Assembly (NCBI GenBank): GCA_963675565.2
Contig: CAXXYD010000004.1
Span: forward strand, 310,001 to 374,000
Source: JARRKU01 sp963675565
Lineage (GTDB): Bacteria; Desulfobacterota; Desulfobacteria; Desulfobacterales; Desulfosarcinaceae
DNA: 64,000 bases
Direction: 5' to 3'
In this document: piece after piece, positions 1-7,112 of the stretch
Numbering within the stretch: the stretch's first letter is position 1
How the letters are laid out: every line of letters begins with the position of its first letter
Made by a program: the position numbers and the translations under genes
The notes under the pieces: model-generated
Told to the model about the DNA's origin: nothing
The model's database searches: none
Seen by the model: the letters and a program-made list of their open reading frames with translations, nothing else

Positions 1-247
1 ATGTACCCACTGTATCGAGGTTCAGGGGAATTTGCGGGCGGGCTGCCGCAGAAAAAAGATCATCGTATGGGCCATCCGGATAATGGTCGCCCAGCGGCAG
101 CGGCACCTGCTGCGCGCCGTCATAAAAACGAAACGGGTCGGGCTGGTTATCCCAATCCATCTCCCCTGCCGATCGCGCATAGCGATGGAAGTGGTGCTTG
201 GTGGCCCGATGGTAGGCCAGGATGGTATCACAAGCCGTTGAACTCAT
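1..247 (-). CDS. SagB/ThcOx-type nitroreductase-like oxidoreductase, N-terminus only
   Basis: The reading frame starts at an ATG at 247 and stays open to the left window edge, so only the first 82 or so residues are visible and the gene is partial. The visible part has a conserved N-terminal layout: AYHRATKHHFHRYAR, then DWDNQPDPFRFYDG, then a PLPLGDH stretch. I recognise this from SagB-type dehydrogenase (nitroreductase-fold, FMN-binding) proteins. The FMN-binding core lies outside the window, so the activity cannot be checked. The ATG overlaps the TGA of the upstream small gene in an ATGA arrangement, implying translational coupling. Family call fairly likely; exact function unknown. Confidence 0.6.
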   Translation of the reverse strand, partial: MSSTACDTILAYHRATKHHFHRYARSAGEMDWDNQPDPFRFYDGAQQVPLPLGDHYPDGPYDDLFSAAARPQIPLNLDTVGT

Positions 248-414
248 GGATCGGAACTTGTTTTTTTTCGGCAGTCGCAATGCATTTCATTGCAATGGGG
301 ACAAATGTAGGTCTCATCCGGTCCGGGGTGTGCCGCAATCTGCCGGGCAACGATGCGCCAGGCAAGGAAAGCAAAAACGATCACAAAGAGAAGAATTAAT
401 ACAGAAAGAAACAT
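244..414 (-). CDS. small membrane protein with C-terminal Cys/His cluster
   Basis: A 56-residue protein. I chose the internal ATG at 414 because AAGGAT lies just upstream and a transmembrane helix (residues about 3-24, MFLSVLILLFVIVFAFLAW) then sits at the N-terminus. The soluble tail carries CPHCNEMHCDC, a compact Cys/His cluster that could bind zinc or another metal. The stop codon overlaps the start of the SagB-like gene (ATGA), so the two are probably cotranscribed. I do not recognise a named family; function unknown. Confidence 0.6.
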   Translation of the reverse strand: MFLSVLILLFVIVFAFLAWRIVARQIAAHPGPDETYICPHCNEMHCDCRKKTSSDP

Positions 415-525
415 CGCCGAAATCCTTGAATGAATGCGCCGGCAATCGAAAATCCCACCGCCGGTCGTGCCGGGCCAATGGGACAGCGTCGCCATGCGGC
501 CCTACCGGCATGTTAAACCGCCGGG

Positions 526-1434
526 TCAATGGAGTGAACGCACAATATCCTCCAAAGCGCCATCGATGCCGGGAAACTCAAATTGGAACCCCGCCTCCAG
601 GAGACTGGCCGGTATGGCGCGCTGGCTGCCGAGCAATACGCCGGCCAATTCTCCCATCATCGTTCTCAGTACAAATGCCGGAACAGCCAGTTTTGCCGGC
701 CGGTCGAGTGCCGCACCCAATGCCCTGGCCATATCGCCGTTGCGCACCGGGTTTGGGGCGCACAGATTGAAAGGCCCCTTCAAATCGCCGCGGCTGGCAA
801 GGAAAGCCAATGCACGAATCACATCACGAAGGTGGATCCAGGGGAACCACTGGTGCCCACCGCCCAATGGTCCGCCGACAAAAGATCGGAACGACGGGAT
901 CATCTTGGAAAGCGCACCGCCGTCGGCGCCCAGCACGATGCCGAAACGGGCCAGAACCACACGCACTCCTTTTTTTTCAGCCGCCAGCGCAGCCGCCTCC
1001 CAGGCCTTTCCCAACCCGGCAAGAAAATCATTGCCGGCGGCGGCATCTTCAGCCAACTCCCGGTCACCGCAGTCGCCGTAATACCCCACAGCCGAAGTGC
1101 TGATCAGCACGGCGCTGCCGGAAGACGGCAGCGCTTCCACCACATGGCGTGTGGTTCGAATTCGGCTGTCGTAAATCTGGGCTTTGTATTTTCGGGACCA
1201 GCGACGGAATATGGTTCGCCCGGCCAGATTGAAAACCAGATCCGCACGGGCGACATGCTCCTGCCAGTCGCCGGCCGCCGTCGTATCCCCGCGGATATAG
1301 TGAAAACGGGAGTTCGCGCCGGGGTCGAAATGGGCACGGGTTCCCAGCGCAGTCACTTCGTGACCGGCATCAATGAGAAACCGGCCCAGGTGGCTGCCGA
1401 CAAATCCCGTGCCGCCGGTAATGACTGCCTTCAC
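526..1434 (-). CDS. TIGR01777-family NAD-dependent epimerase/dehydratase-like protein (YfcH/SDR39U1)
   Basis: About 302 residues. The N-terminus has the Rossmann signature VITGGTGFVGSHLGRFL of atypical short-chain dehydrogenases. Later motifs fit the TIGR01777 family: DLVFNLAGRTI, then VLISTSAVGYYGDCGDREL, then an FPWIHLRDVIRAL segment and a C-terminal region (NLCAPNPVRN) seen in YfcH-like proteins. The start is a GTG at 1434, spaced well from GGAGG; a TTG one codon upstream is too close to the ribosome-binding site. Substrate unknown for the family. Downstream of the enoyl-CoA hydratase-like gene on the same strand with an 81-bp gap. Confidence 0.85.
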   Translation of the reverse strand: MKAVITGGTGFVGSHLGRFLIDAGHEVTALGTRAHFDPGANSRFHYIRGDTTAAGDWQEHVARADLVFNLAGRTIFRRWSRKYKAQIYDSRIRTTRHVVEALPSSGSAVLISTSAVGYYGDCGDRELAEDAAAGNDFLAGLGKAWEAAALAAEKKGVRVVLARFGIVLGADGGALSKMIPSFRSFVGGPLGGGHQWFPWIHLRDVIRALAFLASRGDLKGPFNLCAPNPVRNGDMARALGAALDRPAKLAVPAFVLRTMMGELAGVLLGSQRAIPASLLEAGFQFEFPGIDGALEDIVRSLH

Positions 1435-1515
1435 CAATTACCTCCGGGCAGGCACTTCGCCGGCCTCCCGCAAAACCCGAACCCGGGCAAGCTGGCCCAA
1501 ATCCCGTTGTAATGA

Positions 1516-2232
1516 TTAATTCTCATGGAATTTTCCCGACTCGATATATGCAACATCTTCAACATCGATGGCGTGCACAATGGCTGCATTCAAACGTGCC
1601 TTGAGTTCCTTGACGATGGGGCGTTTTTTATTGACCTGACGGGCAAAATCAAGCGCCGCGTCAAGCAGCTGATCTCCGGGAAAGAACGCCTCGACGATAT
1701 GGTACTCCTTGCACATCTGTGCAGTAAGGCGGGATCCGGTCAGCTGCATCCGCCTCAGGATCTGCTCGGGAATGGCGCTGCGCAATATGGCATTCATTCC
1801 CGGCAGGAAAGGGATGCTCAGGTCCACTTCGGGAAGACAGAAATAGCCCCGGTCCGAACGCATCAACCGGAAATCGAAGGCGCTGCTGAAAATGGCGCCG
1901 CCGGCAAATGCGTGCCCGGAAATGGCTGCTACGGTCATCAGCGGATAGGTCACCAGGCGCCTGAAAACATCGTTCAAATGGTAAAAAAAACGTTTGGAGG
2001 TGGCCAGATCATTGTTCTGAAGTGCCTCCATCAGCCACTCCAGGTCGATACCGTTGGAAAAAATCTTTTCGTGGCTGCTGTGCACCACCATGGTGGTGGC
2101 TTCTGAATTGTTTTCAATCTCGTCCAGCACGCCTAAAAGTGCGTCCAGGAAAGTCGGGTTGAAACGGTTCTCTCCGTCATTGAGTGTCACCAGGGCAATA
2201 TGCTCCTGAATGGAAAACTCGACCAGCGCCAT
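1516..2232 (-). CDS. enoyl-CoA hydratase/isomerase family protein
   Basis: A 238-residue crotonase-fold protein, somewhat shorter than the usual 255-265. The N-terminal FSIQEHIALVTLNDGENRFN, the oxyanion-hole regions (FSNGIDLEWL and SGHAFAGGAIFSSAFDFRLM) and the EVDLSIPFLPGM segment match the enoyl-CoA isomerase branch. The classical hydratase glutamate pair is not obvious: only one acidic residue is near the second position (E in PEVDLSIPF). An isomerase-like or non-hydratase role is therefore possible. ATG start preceded by a strong AGAGGAGG. Acyl-CoA substrate unknown. Confidence 0.85.
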   Translation of the reverse strand: MALVEFSIQEHIALVTLNDGENRFNPTFLDALLGVLDEIENNSEATTMVVHSSHEKIFSNGIDLEWLMEALQNNDLATSKRFFYHLNDVFRRLVTYPLMTVAAISGHAFAGGAIFSSAFDFRLMRSDRGYFCLPEVDLSIPFLPGMNAILRSAIPEQILRRMQLTGSRLTAQMCKEYHIVEAFFPGDQLLDAALDFARQVNKKRPIVKELKARLNAAIVHAIDVEDVAYIESGKFHEN

Positions 2233-2312
2233 TGGAAATCCTCCTCTATATTTATTGGGAGCGGAGTGTATCTTATTTCACAACAAATGAGACCCGTCAA
2301 CCGGCCGAACCA

Positions 2313-2352
2313 CAAAAAAAAGCGGTATCTGCCATAGGCAGATACCGCTTTT
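2313..2352 (-). terminator. intrinsic terminator after the HesB-like selenoprotein gene
   Basis: A perfect 13-bp stem (AGCGGTATCTGCC with its complement, 3-nt loop) at 2321-2349 is flanked by A-rich and T-rich runs. Read on the minus strand the hairpin is followed by about eight Ts, placed 20-60 nt beyond the stop codon of the selenoprotein gene. The flanking As and Ts allow some function in both directions. Confidence 0.85.
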
Positions 2353-2373
2353 GAAATCCATCGGCACGCTATA

Positions 2374-2697
2374 TCAACAGCCGCATTGGCTTTTCTGGTC
2401 ACTGCTGCAGCTGCATCCTCCGCCGGACCCGAACTCCATACCGCATTCCAATTTAAATCCGTACATGTGAAAATCCACTTTAATGGGTTGCGCGCGTTTA
2501 AAAAAGTCCTTGTTGACGATATACTGGTATCCGTCCACATCGAAGGTCTGATCTGCATCGTTGGGCTCATCCAGAGCCATGGCCAGGCCAGGGCCTCCTC
2601 AACCGCCTTCGTTCAAAAATATACGAACCGGGCGGACCTCTTTGTCACTGAAATAGGCCGCAATTTGCTCAGTGGCCGCAGGTGTTACTTCAAACAT
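2374..2697 (-). CDS. HesB/IscA-like selenoprotein with in-frame UGA (selenocysteine 33)
   Basis: A 107-residue HesB/IscA-like protein if the in-frame TGA at 2599-2601 is read as selenocysteine. Translation starts at an ATG (2697) with TAAGGAGG six bases upstream. Residues 1-32 end in VRIFLNEGG, then Sec33, then GGPGLAMALDEP; the frame continues unbroken to a Cys-rich tail (GGGCSCSSDQKSQCGC). HesB-like proteins normally have Cys at the UGA position, and a HesB-like selenoprotein family is known from delta-proteobacteria such as Geobacter. A hairpin with GG in its apical loop lies 20-35 nt after the UGA. The role is inferred as iron-sulfur or redox related. Standard gene callers would report only the 68-residue fragment downstream of the UGA. 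Confidence 0.88.
2564..2578 (-). promoter_or_regulatory. candidate bacterial SECIS hairpin
   Basis: Downstream of the UGA on the coding strand, GGCTC-TGGAT-GAGCC forms a perfect 5-bp stem with a 5-nt loop containing GG. The loop Gs lie 27-28 nt after the UGA, within the spacing known for bacterial SECIS elements, which recruit SelB. The short stem is the weak point. Confidence 0.6.
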
Positions 2698-2971
2698 AAT
2701 ATCCTCCTTAAAATTAATTCAACTGCAGATCACCTCGGCCGCACAGGCGTTGGATGGGTGATGTCAGCAGTCCCCGACACGCCTATTGGCACATCCTCAC
2801 CGTATCAGGCCTCAATGCTAACCACATGCAGCCCGATTGTCAATTCAAGCCTGCTGGAATTGAATGCCAAATTTGATTTGATACCTGGAACACCGGAAAA
2901 AGCCAACCATCGGGGACCATCCACAGCCCGATGAAAGGCCTGCATTACGATGTGTGAGCTTTGCGAGCTTT

Positions 2972-3013
2972 GGGGGACGAGCTTCGGGGGACGAGCTTCG
3001 GGGGACGAGCTTC
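2972..3013. repeat. three perfect copies of a 14-bp tandem repeat
   Basis: GGGGGACGAGCTTC is repeated three times without change, directly abutting the left inverted repeat of the MITE-like element. The first bases of that repeat (GGGGACG) continue the pattern, which suggests the array grew by slippage at the element boundary. Confidence 0.9.
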
Positions 3014-3376
3014 GGGGACGTATATCAGGTTATAATTCAACTTTCGGCTTTCACAACAGAGCAGCCCAAAAATGGCTGGGGAAGCGTTTTGGGCCGTGAT
3101 AAGGTGTGGATCCGGGTTTGTTGATTGCGCCCGTCAGGGGCGCCCCTGCCGCCGGCAAACCGTGGCGAATGCCCAACGGGTGGGCGTAAAGCCCACCCCT
3201 ACGAAGGCTTACAGCGGTCATTGTTCCGGGCGGGGATAAACCCCGCCCCTGCTTTGGTGGCGTAGGGGCGGGGTTTATCCCCGCCCGCGGTTTCAGAGCC
3301 AAGGCGTCCAGGGCCAAAGCCGAAAGTAGAGTTATAAGTTAATCTTCGATTAACTTATAACCTGATATACGTCCCC
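3014..3376. mobile_element. MITE-like/REP-like non-autonomous element, 363 bp
   Basis: The ends are perfect 22-bp inverted repeats: left 3014-3035 begins GGGGACGTATATCAGG, right 3355-3376 ends CCTGATATACGTCCCC. Just inside, a second pair (CTTTCGGCTT on the left, AAGCCGAAAG on the right) extends the symmetry. The interior has no transposase and no plausible gene. A 13-bp perfect hairpin lies at the right end (3332-3360), and a GC-rich repeat also found at 22.6 kb sits inside. It could be a MITE, or a nested REP array linked to a RAYT-type transposase elsewhere in the genome. Confidence 0.6.
3259..3322. repeat. dispersed GC-rich repeat, copy A
   Basis: A 64-bp sequence starting GGCGTAGGGGCGGGGTTTAT recurs at 22597-22660 with only a few mismatches. 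It contains the near-palindrome GGGCGGGGTTTATCCCCGCCC. Similarity extends upstream through a shared GGGGATAAACCCC core, giving about 90-100 bp of homology. It is probably a REP/BIME-like intergenic repeat. Confidence 0.8.
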
Positions 3377-3394
3377 AAAGCTACGTCCGCAATG

Positions 3395-3919
3395 CTACGA
3401 CGCCATGGAGAAGAGCTGTTCGTAGATGCGAAAATCGGCATTTGAAAAAAGCACGAAAACGACCCTCCTCGGATTTTCGTGTGCCTTCAGGCAATCAGAG
3501 ACCGTAGCCACGGCGATTCGGGCCGCATCCGCGATGGGATAGCCGTATACCCCACAGCTGATGGCCGGAAAAGCGATGCTCTGGATGTGATGCGCCACGG
3601 CCAGTTGAAGGCTGTTGCGGTAGCACGCCGCCAGCAGTCGGGCATCTGCCGGCAGCCCGCGATAGACCGGGCCGACGGTATGAATCACATGCTTGGCCGG
3701 CAGATTGTAGCCCCCGGTAATTCGGGCTTCGCCTGTGGGACACCCGCCCAGGGTGCGGCACTGTGCAAGCAGGCCGGGCCCGGCCGCCCGATGAATGGCC
3801 CCGTCAACGCCCCCGCCGCCCAAAAGGGTGGTGTTGGCCGCGTTGACAATGGCGTCCACCGCCAATCGGGTGATATCCCCCTGCAGAAGCTCCATTCGGC
3901 TCAACTGAAGGTCATGCAT
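3395..3919 (-). CDS. macro domain protein (O-acetyl-ADP-ribose deacetylase-like)
   Basis: A 174-residue single-domain protein. The ADP-ribose pocket motifs of the YmdB/MacroD group are present: LLQGDITRLAVDAIVNAAN near the N-terminus, LLGGGGVDGAIHRAAGPGL, then HVIHTVGPVYRG and AFPAISCGVYGYPIADAA. Such proteins remove ADP-ribose from O-acetyl-ADP-ribose or from modified side chains in the cytoplasm. I chose ATG 3919 (MHDLQLSRME) because GGGAGG is correctly spaced; a start 10 codons upstream would put that site inside the gene. It lies 36 bp downstream of the FmdB-like gene and is likely cotranscribed. Confidence 0.9.
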   Translation of the reverse strand: MHDLQLSRMELLQGDITRLAVDAIVNAANTTLLGGGGVDGAIHRAAGPGLLAQCRTLGGCPTGEARITGGYNLPAKHVIHTVGPVYRGLPADARLLAACYRNSLQLAVAHHIQSIAFPAISCGVYGYPIADAARIAVATVSDCLKAHENPRRVVFVLFSNADFRIYEQLFSMAS

Positions 3920-3955
3920 CTGGTCCTCCCATCCACCGGCGGCACCCACGGTCGT

Positions 3956-4447
3956 CTAAAGATCATACAATGTCTCATCCCTGGCCGGGGTCGACCGTTT
4001 TTGCAGCCCGGCGGCTTTTGTAGACCCCAGGATGAAGGGGTCTTCATTTTCCAGGATGTCGCCCATGTCCGCCTCGATTTGCTCCGGGTCCTCTCCATTC
4101 TCCATGCGCTGCAAGGCCTCCTGCATACCGTCGCCCAGCTCCATGCCGGCCATATGTGACAGCTTGCGCATCAGATCGGCGGCCTGCTTAGGATCATCCT
4201 CATTGATTTTGTCCGCCTCTCCGGCCAGCATCTGCATCGCCTGTTCCATCCTGCTTTCGTCAAAAGGCAGGTCATCGGGGCCATCCTCCCCCTTGGCCCG
4301 GCCGGTCACTGCAAAAGAGGACATCTGGCGGCTCAATTTGGGCGCCTTGCATTTAGGGCACGCCGGGCATTTTCGTGTATTGATGGTCCGCGAAAAAAAA
4401 CTGAAAATCGTATTGCAATGGTCACAATAGAATTCGTAAATGGGCAT
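3956..4447 (-). CDS. FmdB-type zinc-ribbon protein
   Basis: 163 residues. The N-terminus is a zinc ribbon of the FmdB/CxxC_CxxC_SSSS type: MPIYEFYCDHCNTIFSFFSR followed by CPACPKCKAPKLSRQ, giving Cys pairs at 8/11 and about 27/30, with an extra Cys at 33. The remaining 120 residues are acidic and Met-rich, with repeated helices (ADLMRKLSHMAGMELGDGM) but no catalytic motif I recognise. FmdB-like proteins are often annotated as putative regulators without direct proof. Divergent from ndk across a 296-bp gap. Confidence 0.8.
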   Translation of the reverse strand: MPIYEFYCDHCNTIFSFFSRTINTRKCPACPKCKAPKLSRQMSSFAVTGRAKGEDGPDDLPFDESRMEQAMQMLAGEADKINEDDPKQAADLMRKLSHMAGMELGDGMQEALQRMENGEDPEQIEADMGDILENEDPFILGSTKAAGLQKRSTPARDETLYDL

Positions 4448-4660
4448 CCAAGCACCTCAAATTGTCTATCGATAAAACACTGTTTTTTCTTAATCGCCCT
4501 TATATTACAGGTAAATAGGTCTACTCCGCGAATTTGTCAACCACGCAGCAAATCTCCCCATCGCAAGCCGCATGCCGTCTCTGCCGGACCCGGCCTGCCC
4601 AGGCCCCTGACCTTTGTCCCGGCCCTTGGAGCAAAGTTTTTCAGGGTCAAAAGACGATGT

Positions 4661-4689
4661 TTGACTTCCCCCCCCGCCTTCTGTTACAC
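4661..4689 (+). promoter_or_regulatory. candidate sigma-70 promoter for ndk-trmJ
   Basis: TTGACT at 4661-4666 and TTACAC at 4684-4689, 17 bp apart, lie 55-83 bp upstream of the ndk start. The -35 is good and the -10 is weak. The rest of the 296-bp divergent gap shows nothing else I recognise. Confidence 0.35.
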
Positions 4690-4743
4690 CAGCGGCCACA
4701 TTAAATTCCTCTTTACATGCATTATCGAAAGGAACACCGTACC

Positions 4744-5157
4744 ATGCAAAAAACATTAGCGATTGTAAAACCGGATGGCGTAAGCCGTGGTATAATCGGT
4801 GAAGTGGTCAAACGCATCGAAGACAACGGCCTGAAGATCAAAGCCATGAAACTGATCCATATGACGCGTTCCCAGGCACAAGGGTTTTACGCCGTGCACA
4901 GGGAGCGTCCTTTTTTCGAAAGCCTGACAGACTTCATGACCTCCGGCCCCGCAGTGGTGATGATCCTTGAAGGTGAAAACGCCATCAGCCGCTGGAGAGA
5001 GATGATGGGCGCCACCAATTTCAAGGAGGCGGCCGAGGGAACCATCCGGCGCGACTTTGCCACCGACATTGAAAAAAACGTCGTTCACGGATCCGATGCC
5101 CCTGAAACCGCAGCATTTGAAACCAGTTATTTTTTCAATGCCTTTGAGCAGGTCTGA
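4744..5157 (+). CDS. ndk: nucleoside diphosphate kinase
   Basis: A 137-residue protein of standard bacterial Ndk length. It transfers the gamma-phosphate of ATP to nucleoside diphosphates through a phosphohistidine. N-terminal MQKTLAIVKPDGVSRG and the active-site segment NVVHGSDAPE (His115) are intact. The ATG at 4744 follows AAAGGAA; an upstream ATG at 4717 would add nine residues not expected in the family. The stop codon overlaps the ATG of trmJ by one base, so the two genes form a coupled operon. Confidence 0.97.
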   Translation: MQKTLAIVKPDGVSRGIIGEVVKRIEDNGLKIKAMKLIHMTRSQAQGFYAVHRERPFFESLTDFMTSGPAVVMILEGENAISRWREMMGATNFKEAAEGTIRRDFATDIEKNVVHGSDAPETAAFETSYFFNAFEQV

Positions 5158-5939
5158 TGATCCAAAAGATCGACCTGAATCATATCGCCATCGTGTTGAA
5201 CCGCCCCCGGTATCCGGAAAATATCGGGTCGGTTGCCCGGGCGGCGTGCAACATGGGTATCCAGCGACTGGCGGTGGTCCATCCGGAAAATTTCGATCTT
5301 GACCGGATTTCAACCCTCGCCACCCATGCCGCCTCGGAAGTGGTTGGCAATATTTCGGTTTACGAAGATCTTCAAACGGCGCTGGCCGGTTTCCAGTACG
5401 TGGTGGGCACCACCGCAAGGTTGGGGGGGGAACGCCGGACGGTCACCTCCCCGTCCCAGATGGCCCGGGCCCTGGTTCCCATTTCCGGTAAAAATGAGAT
5501 CGCCCTGCTTTTTGGCCCCGAAGACCGTGGCTTGACCAACGAGGAGATTCGATTGTGCCATCTGCTGGTCAACATCCCCACGGCTGAATTCTCATCTCTA
5601 AACCTGGCCCAGGCGGTCATGGTCTTGTGCTACGAGCTTTTTAAGGTGCATCTTCCCGAACCCAAGCCGTTCACACCACGAATGGCCAGCCGAATCGAAC
5701 TGGACGGCATGTACGACCAGCTTAAGGATATCCTGGTCAGAATCAATTACATCCAGGCGGAAAATCCCGACTACTGGATGAATAAACTGCGCCACTTTTT
5801 TTCCCGGATGCAACTGCGCGCCACGGAAGTGAGCATTATCCGCGGTGTCTGCAGACAAATCAACTGGTATGCCGGCAAATGCCACGCCGACGGATCCAGA
5901 GGTGCCGCGCCGCCCTCTGCGCCGCACAAAGAGCCGTAA
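5157..5939 (+). CDS. trmJ: tRNA (cytidine/uridine-2'-O-)-methyltransferase TrmJ-like (SPOUT family)
   Basis: 260 residues. The SPOUT/TrmH-family motifs are in order: IAIVLNRPRYPENIGSVARA (motif 1, asparagine and arginine of the active site), ALLFGPEDRGLTNEE (motif 2) and FSSLNLAQAVMVLCYEL (motif 3). This arrangement is typical of TrmJ, which methylates the 2'-OH of residue 32 in tRNAs using AdoMet. A C-terminal helical extension of about 80 residues is usual for TrmJ. The last 25 residues (CHADGSRGAAPPSAPHKEP) look unstructured. Translationally coupled to ndk. Confidence 0.88.
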   Translation: MIQKIDLNHIAIVLNRPRYPENIGSVARAACNMGIQRLAVVHPENFDLDRISTLATHAASEVVGNISVYEDLQTALAGFQYVVGTTARLGGERRTVTSPSQMARALVPISGKNEIALLFGPEDRGLTNEEIRLCHLLVNIPTAEFSSLNLAQAVMVLCYELFKVHLPEPKPFTPRMASRIELDGMYDQLKDILVRINYIQAENPDYWMNKLRHFFSRMQLRATEVSIIRGVCRQINWYAGKCHADGSRGAAPPSAPHKEP

Positions 5940-5997
5940 GCGGATGACGGATCACTCCCCGCCTGCAATCGGGTTCCCTTGTCTGCGGCTCTTTTGT
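5926..5997 (+). terminator. possible terminator hairpin with long loop after trmJ
   Basis: ACAAAGAGCCG at the end of trmJ pairs with CGGCTCTTTTGT at 5986-5997. The loop is about 49 nt, long for an intrinsic terminator, and the U-run is only four. Weak. Confidence 0.3.
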
Positions 5998-6221
5998 CAG
6001 ACCAACCTTGCCATACCGGCATGAACATATTATCTTAGTGTTCGATGAATTTTGATGAACCCGTAAAAAGCCGTTCATCGATCCTTTCTGTGCCGCTTCA
6101 GGTTTCAGGCCGTTGCATTAAAACCTAAAACAGCGGGAAATGCGGCCTTTTTGCGAATTCATCGATTCGGGGGCCATTACAGGGCCCATGCACCACGTCA
6201 ACCCAATGGGAGGACACCATT

Positions 6222-6617
6222 ATGCGCGGTATAGCGCTTCGCTGGCTGACACTGACCGGCGCCATCTTGCTTGCCTCTTATATGCTCAGCGGTATCCGCG
6301 TCGACGGGTTCGTCTCGGCGCTCGGCGCAGCGGCCATTCTCGGTATTCTAAACGCGTTTTTCCGGCCCATTGCCCTGATTTTGACCCTGCCCATCAACGT
6401 TCTCACCCTGGGCCTCTTCACCTTTGTCATCAATGCGGTCATGCTCAAAATGGCATCCGGGGTTATCGGCGGTTTTCATGTCGATGGTTTCTGGCCCGCG
6501 GTTTTCGGCGCCCTGATCATCAGTGCGGTCAGCTGGGGCCTCAATACCTTCATCAATGAACGCGGCCACGTGGATGTCATCGATCTGAAACACAAAGGCG
6601 GCAATCGCTGGGAATAA
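6222..6617 (+). CDS. phage holin family/YvlD-like small integral membrane protein
   Basis: 131 residues with four predicted membrane helices and the family pattern SALGAAAILGILNAFFRPI followed by LTLPINVLTLGLFTFVINA, seen in the COG1950 (phage-holin-like, DUF360) group. The name is historical: these are widespread chromosomal inner-membrane proteins with no demonstrated lytic role, and nothing phage-like surrounds this one. GGGAGG precedes the ATG. The TAA stop overlaps the next ATG, so it is coupled to the DUF1232/J-domain gene. Confidence 0.85.
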   Translation: MRGIALRWLTLTGAILLASYMLSGIRVDGFVSALGAAAILGILNAFFRPIALILTLPINVLTLGLFTFVINAVMLKMASGVIGGFHVDGFWPAVFGALIISAVSWGLNTFINERGHVDVIDLKHKGGNRWE

Positions 6618-7024
6618 TGAAGTGGATCTGGATCATACTGGCCCTGGTCTACCTGCTTTCGCCCTATGACCTCATTCCGGGCCTGCACCCCGTGAGCTGG
6701 ATCGATGATCTGGTGATCCTGGGTTTGCTCTACCGGTATCTTTCGAGGCTGAATCGCATGCGGCCTCCCGGCGGGCAGCCCCCCGGCGGCGAATCGCGGC
6801 AGGAAGCCGACCGCCAGGAGAAAACCGCCCACAGACCACAGTCCCCGTATGATATCCTGGGCATATCGCCGGGAGCCGGCCGGGATGAGATCAAAACCGC
6901 CTATCGCAAACTGGCCAGTCAGTACCACCCGGACAAAGTGGCCCACCTGGGGGCCGAATTCCAGGCACTGGCCGAACAGCGGTTCAAGGAAATCCAGGAA
7001 GCCTATCACCAGTTGATCCGGTGA
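6617..7024 (+). CDS. DUF1232 membrane segment plus C-terminal J domain
   Basis: 135 residues in two parts. Residues 1-40 form a short membrane-associated DUF1232-like segment (LSPYDLIPGLHPVSWIDDLV). After a Pro/Gly/Arg-rich linker, residues 77-135 are a J domain (YDILGISPGAGRDEIKTAYR) with an intact HPD tripeptide at 104-106. J domains stimulate the ATPase of DnaK, so this is a membrane-tethered Hsp70 cochaperone. It lacks the Gly/Phe and zinc-finger regions of DnaJ. Coupled to the YvlD-like membrane protein, a plausible client or partner. Confidence 0.88.
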   Translation: MKWIWIILALVYLLSPYDLIPGLHPVSWIDDLVILGLLYRYLSRLNRMRPPGGQPPGGESRQEADRQEKTAHRPQSPYDILGISPGAGRDEIKTAYRKLASQYHPDKVAHLGAEFQALAEQRFKEIQEAYHQLIR

Positions 7025-7112
7025 TCGGCTGACCGGCCGGGGCGTCGTCCGGAAATCCGCCTAAGCCATCAAACGATCCGTTTTCCCGGGCTCGCTCCGG
7101 CGCGCCTGCAGC

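Larger units (their letters stand above)
2698..3394. other. 697-bp gene-free region filled with repeats
   Basis: No convincing coding sequence on either strand. The left 250 bp hold the promoter region of the minus-strand selenoprotein gene and otherwise nothing I recognise. From about 2950 onward the region is made of a short tandem repeat, a MITE-like element with 22-bp terminal inverted repeats, a GC-rich dispersed repeat and several hairpins, listed separately. Confidence 0.7.

Noticed and set aside
583..1512. Long plus-strand frame (309 codons) opposite the TIGR01777 gene
   Set aside because: It lies antisense to a protein with clear Rossmann motifs, has no ribosome-binding site and an unlikely composition; a shadow frame caused by high GC.
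2374..2580. 68-residue protein starting at MALDEPNDA as an independent gene
   Set aside because: It is the part of the HesB-like selenoprotein after the UGA; the ATG at 2580 has no ribosome-binding site and the frame continues upstream through the UGA.
2386..2934. 182-codon plus-strand frame in and beyond the HesB gene
   Set aside because: Antisense to the selenoprotein gene and running into non-coding repeats; no support.
3332..3360. 13-bp perfect hairpin as a terminator of the macro-domain gene
   Set aside because: It follows the gene by 35-63 bp on the minus strand but has no U-run and is part of the MITE-like element end; kept as element structure only.
6222..6617. Prophage signal suggested by the phage-holin family name
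   Set aside because: The family is chromosomal and widespread; no phage genes, integrase or attachment site nearby.
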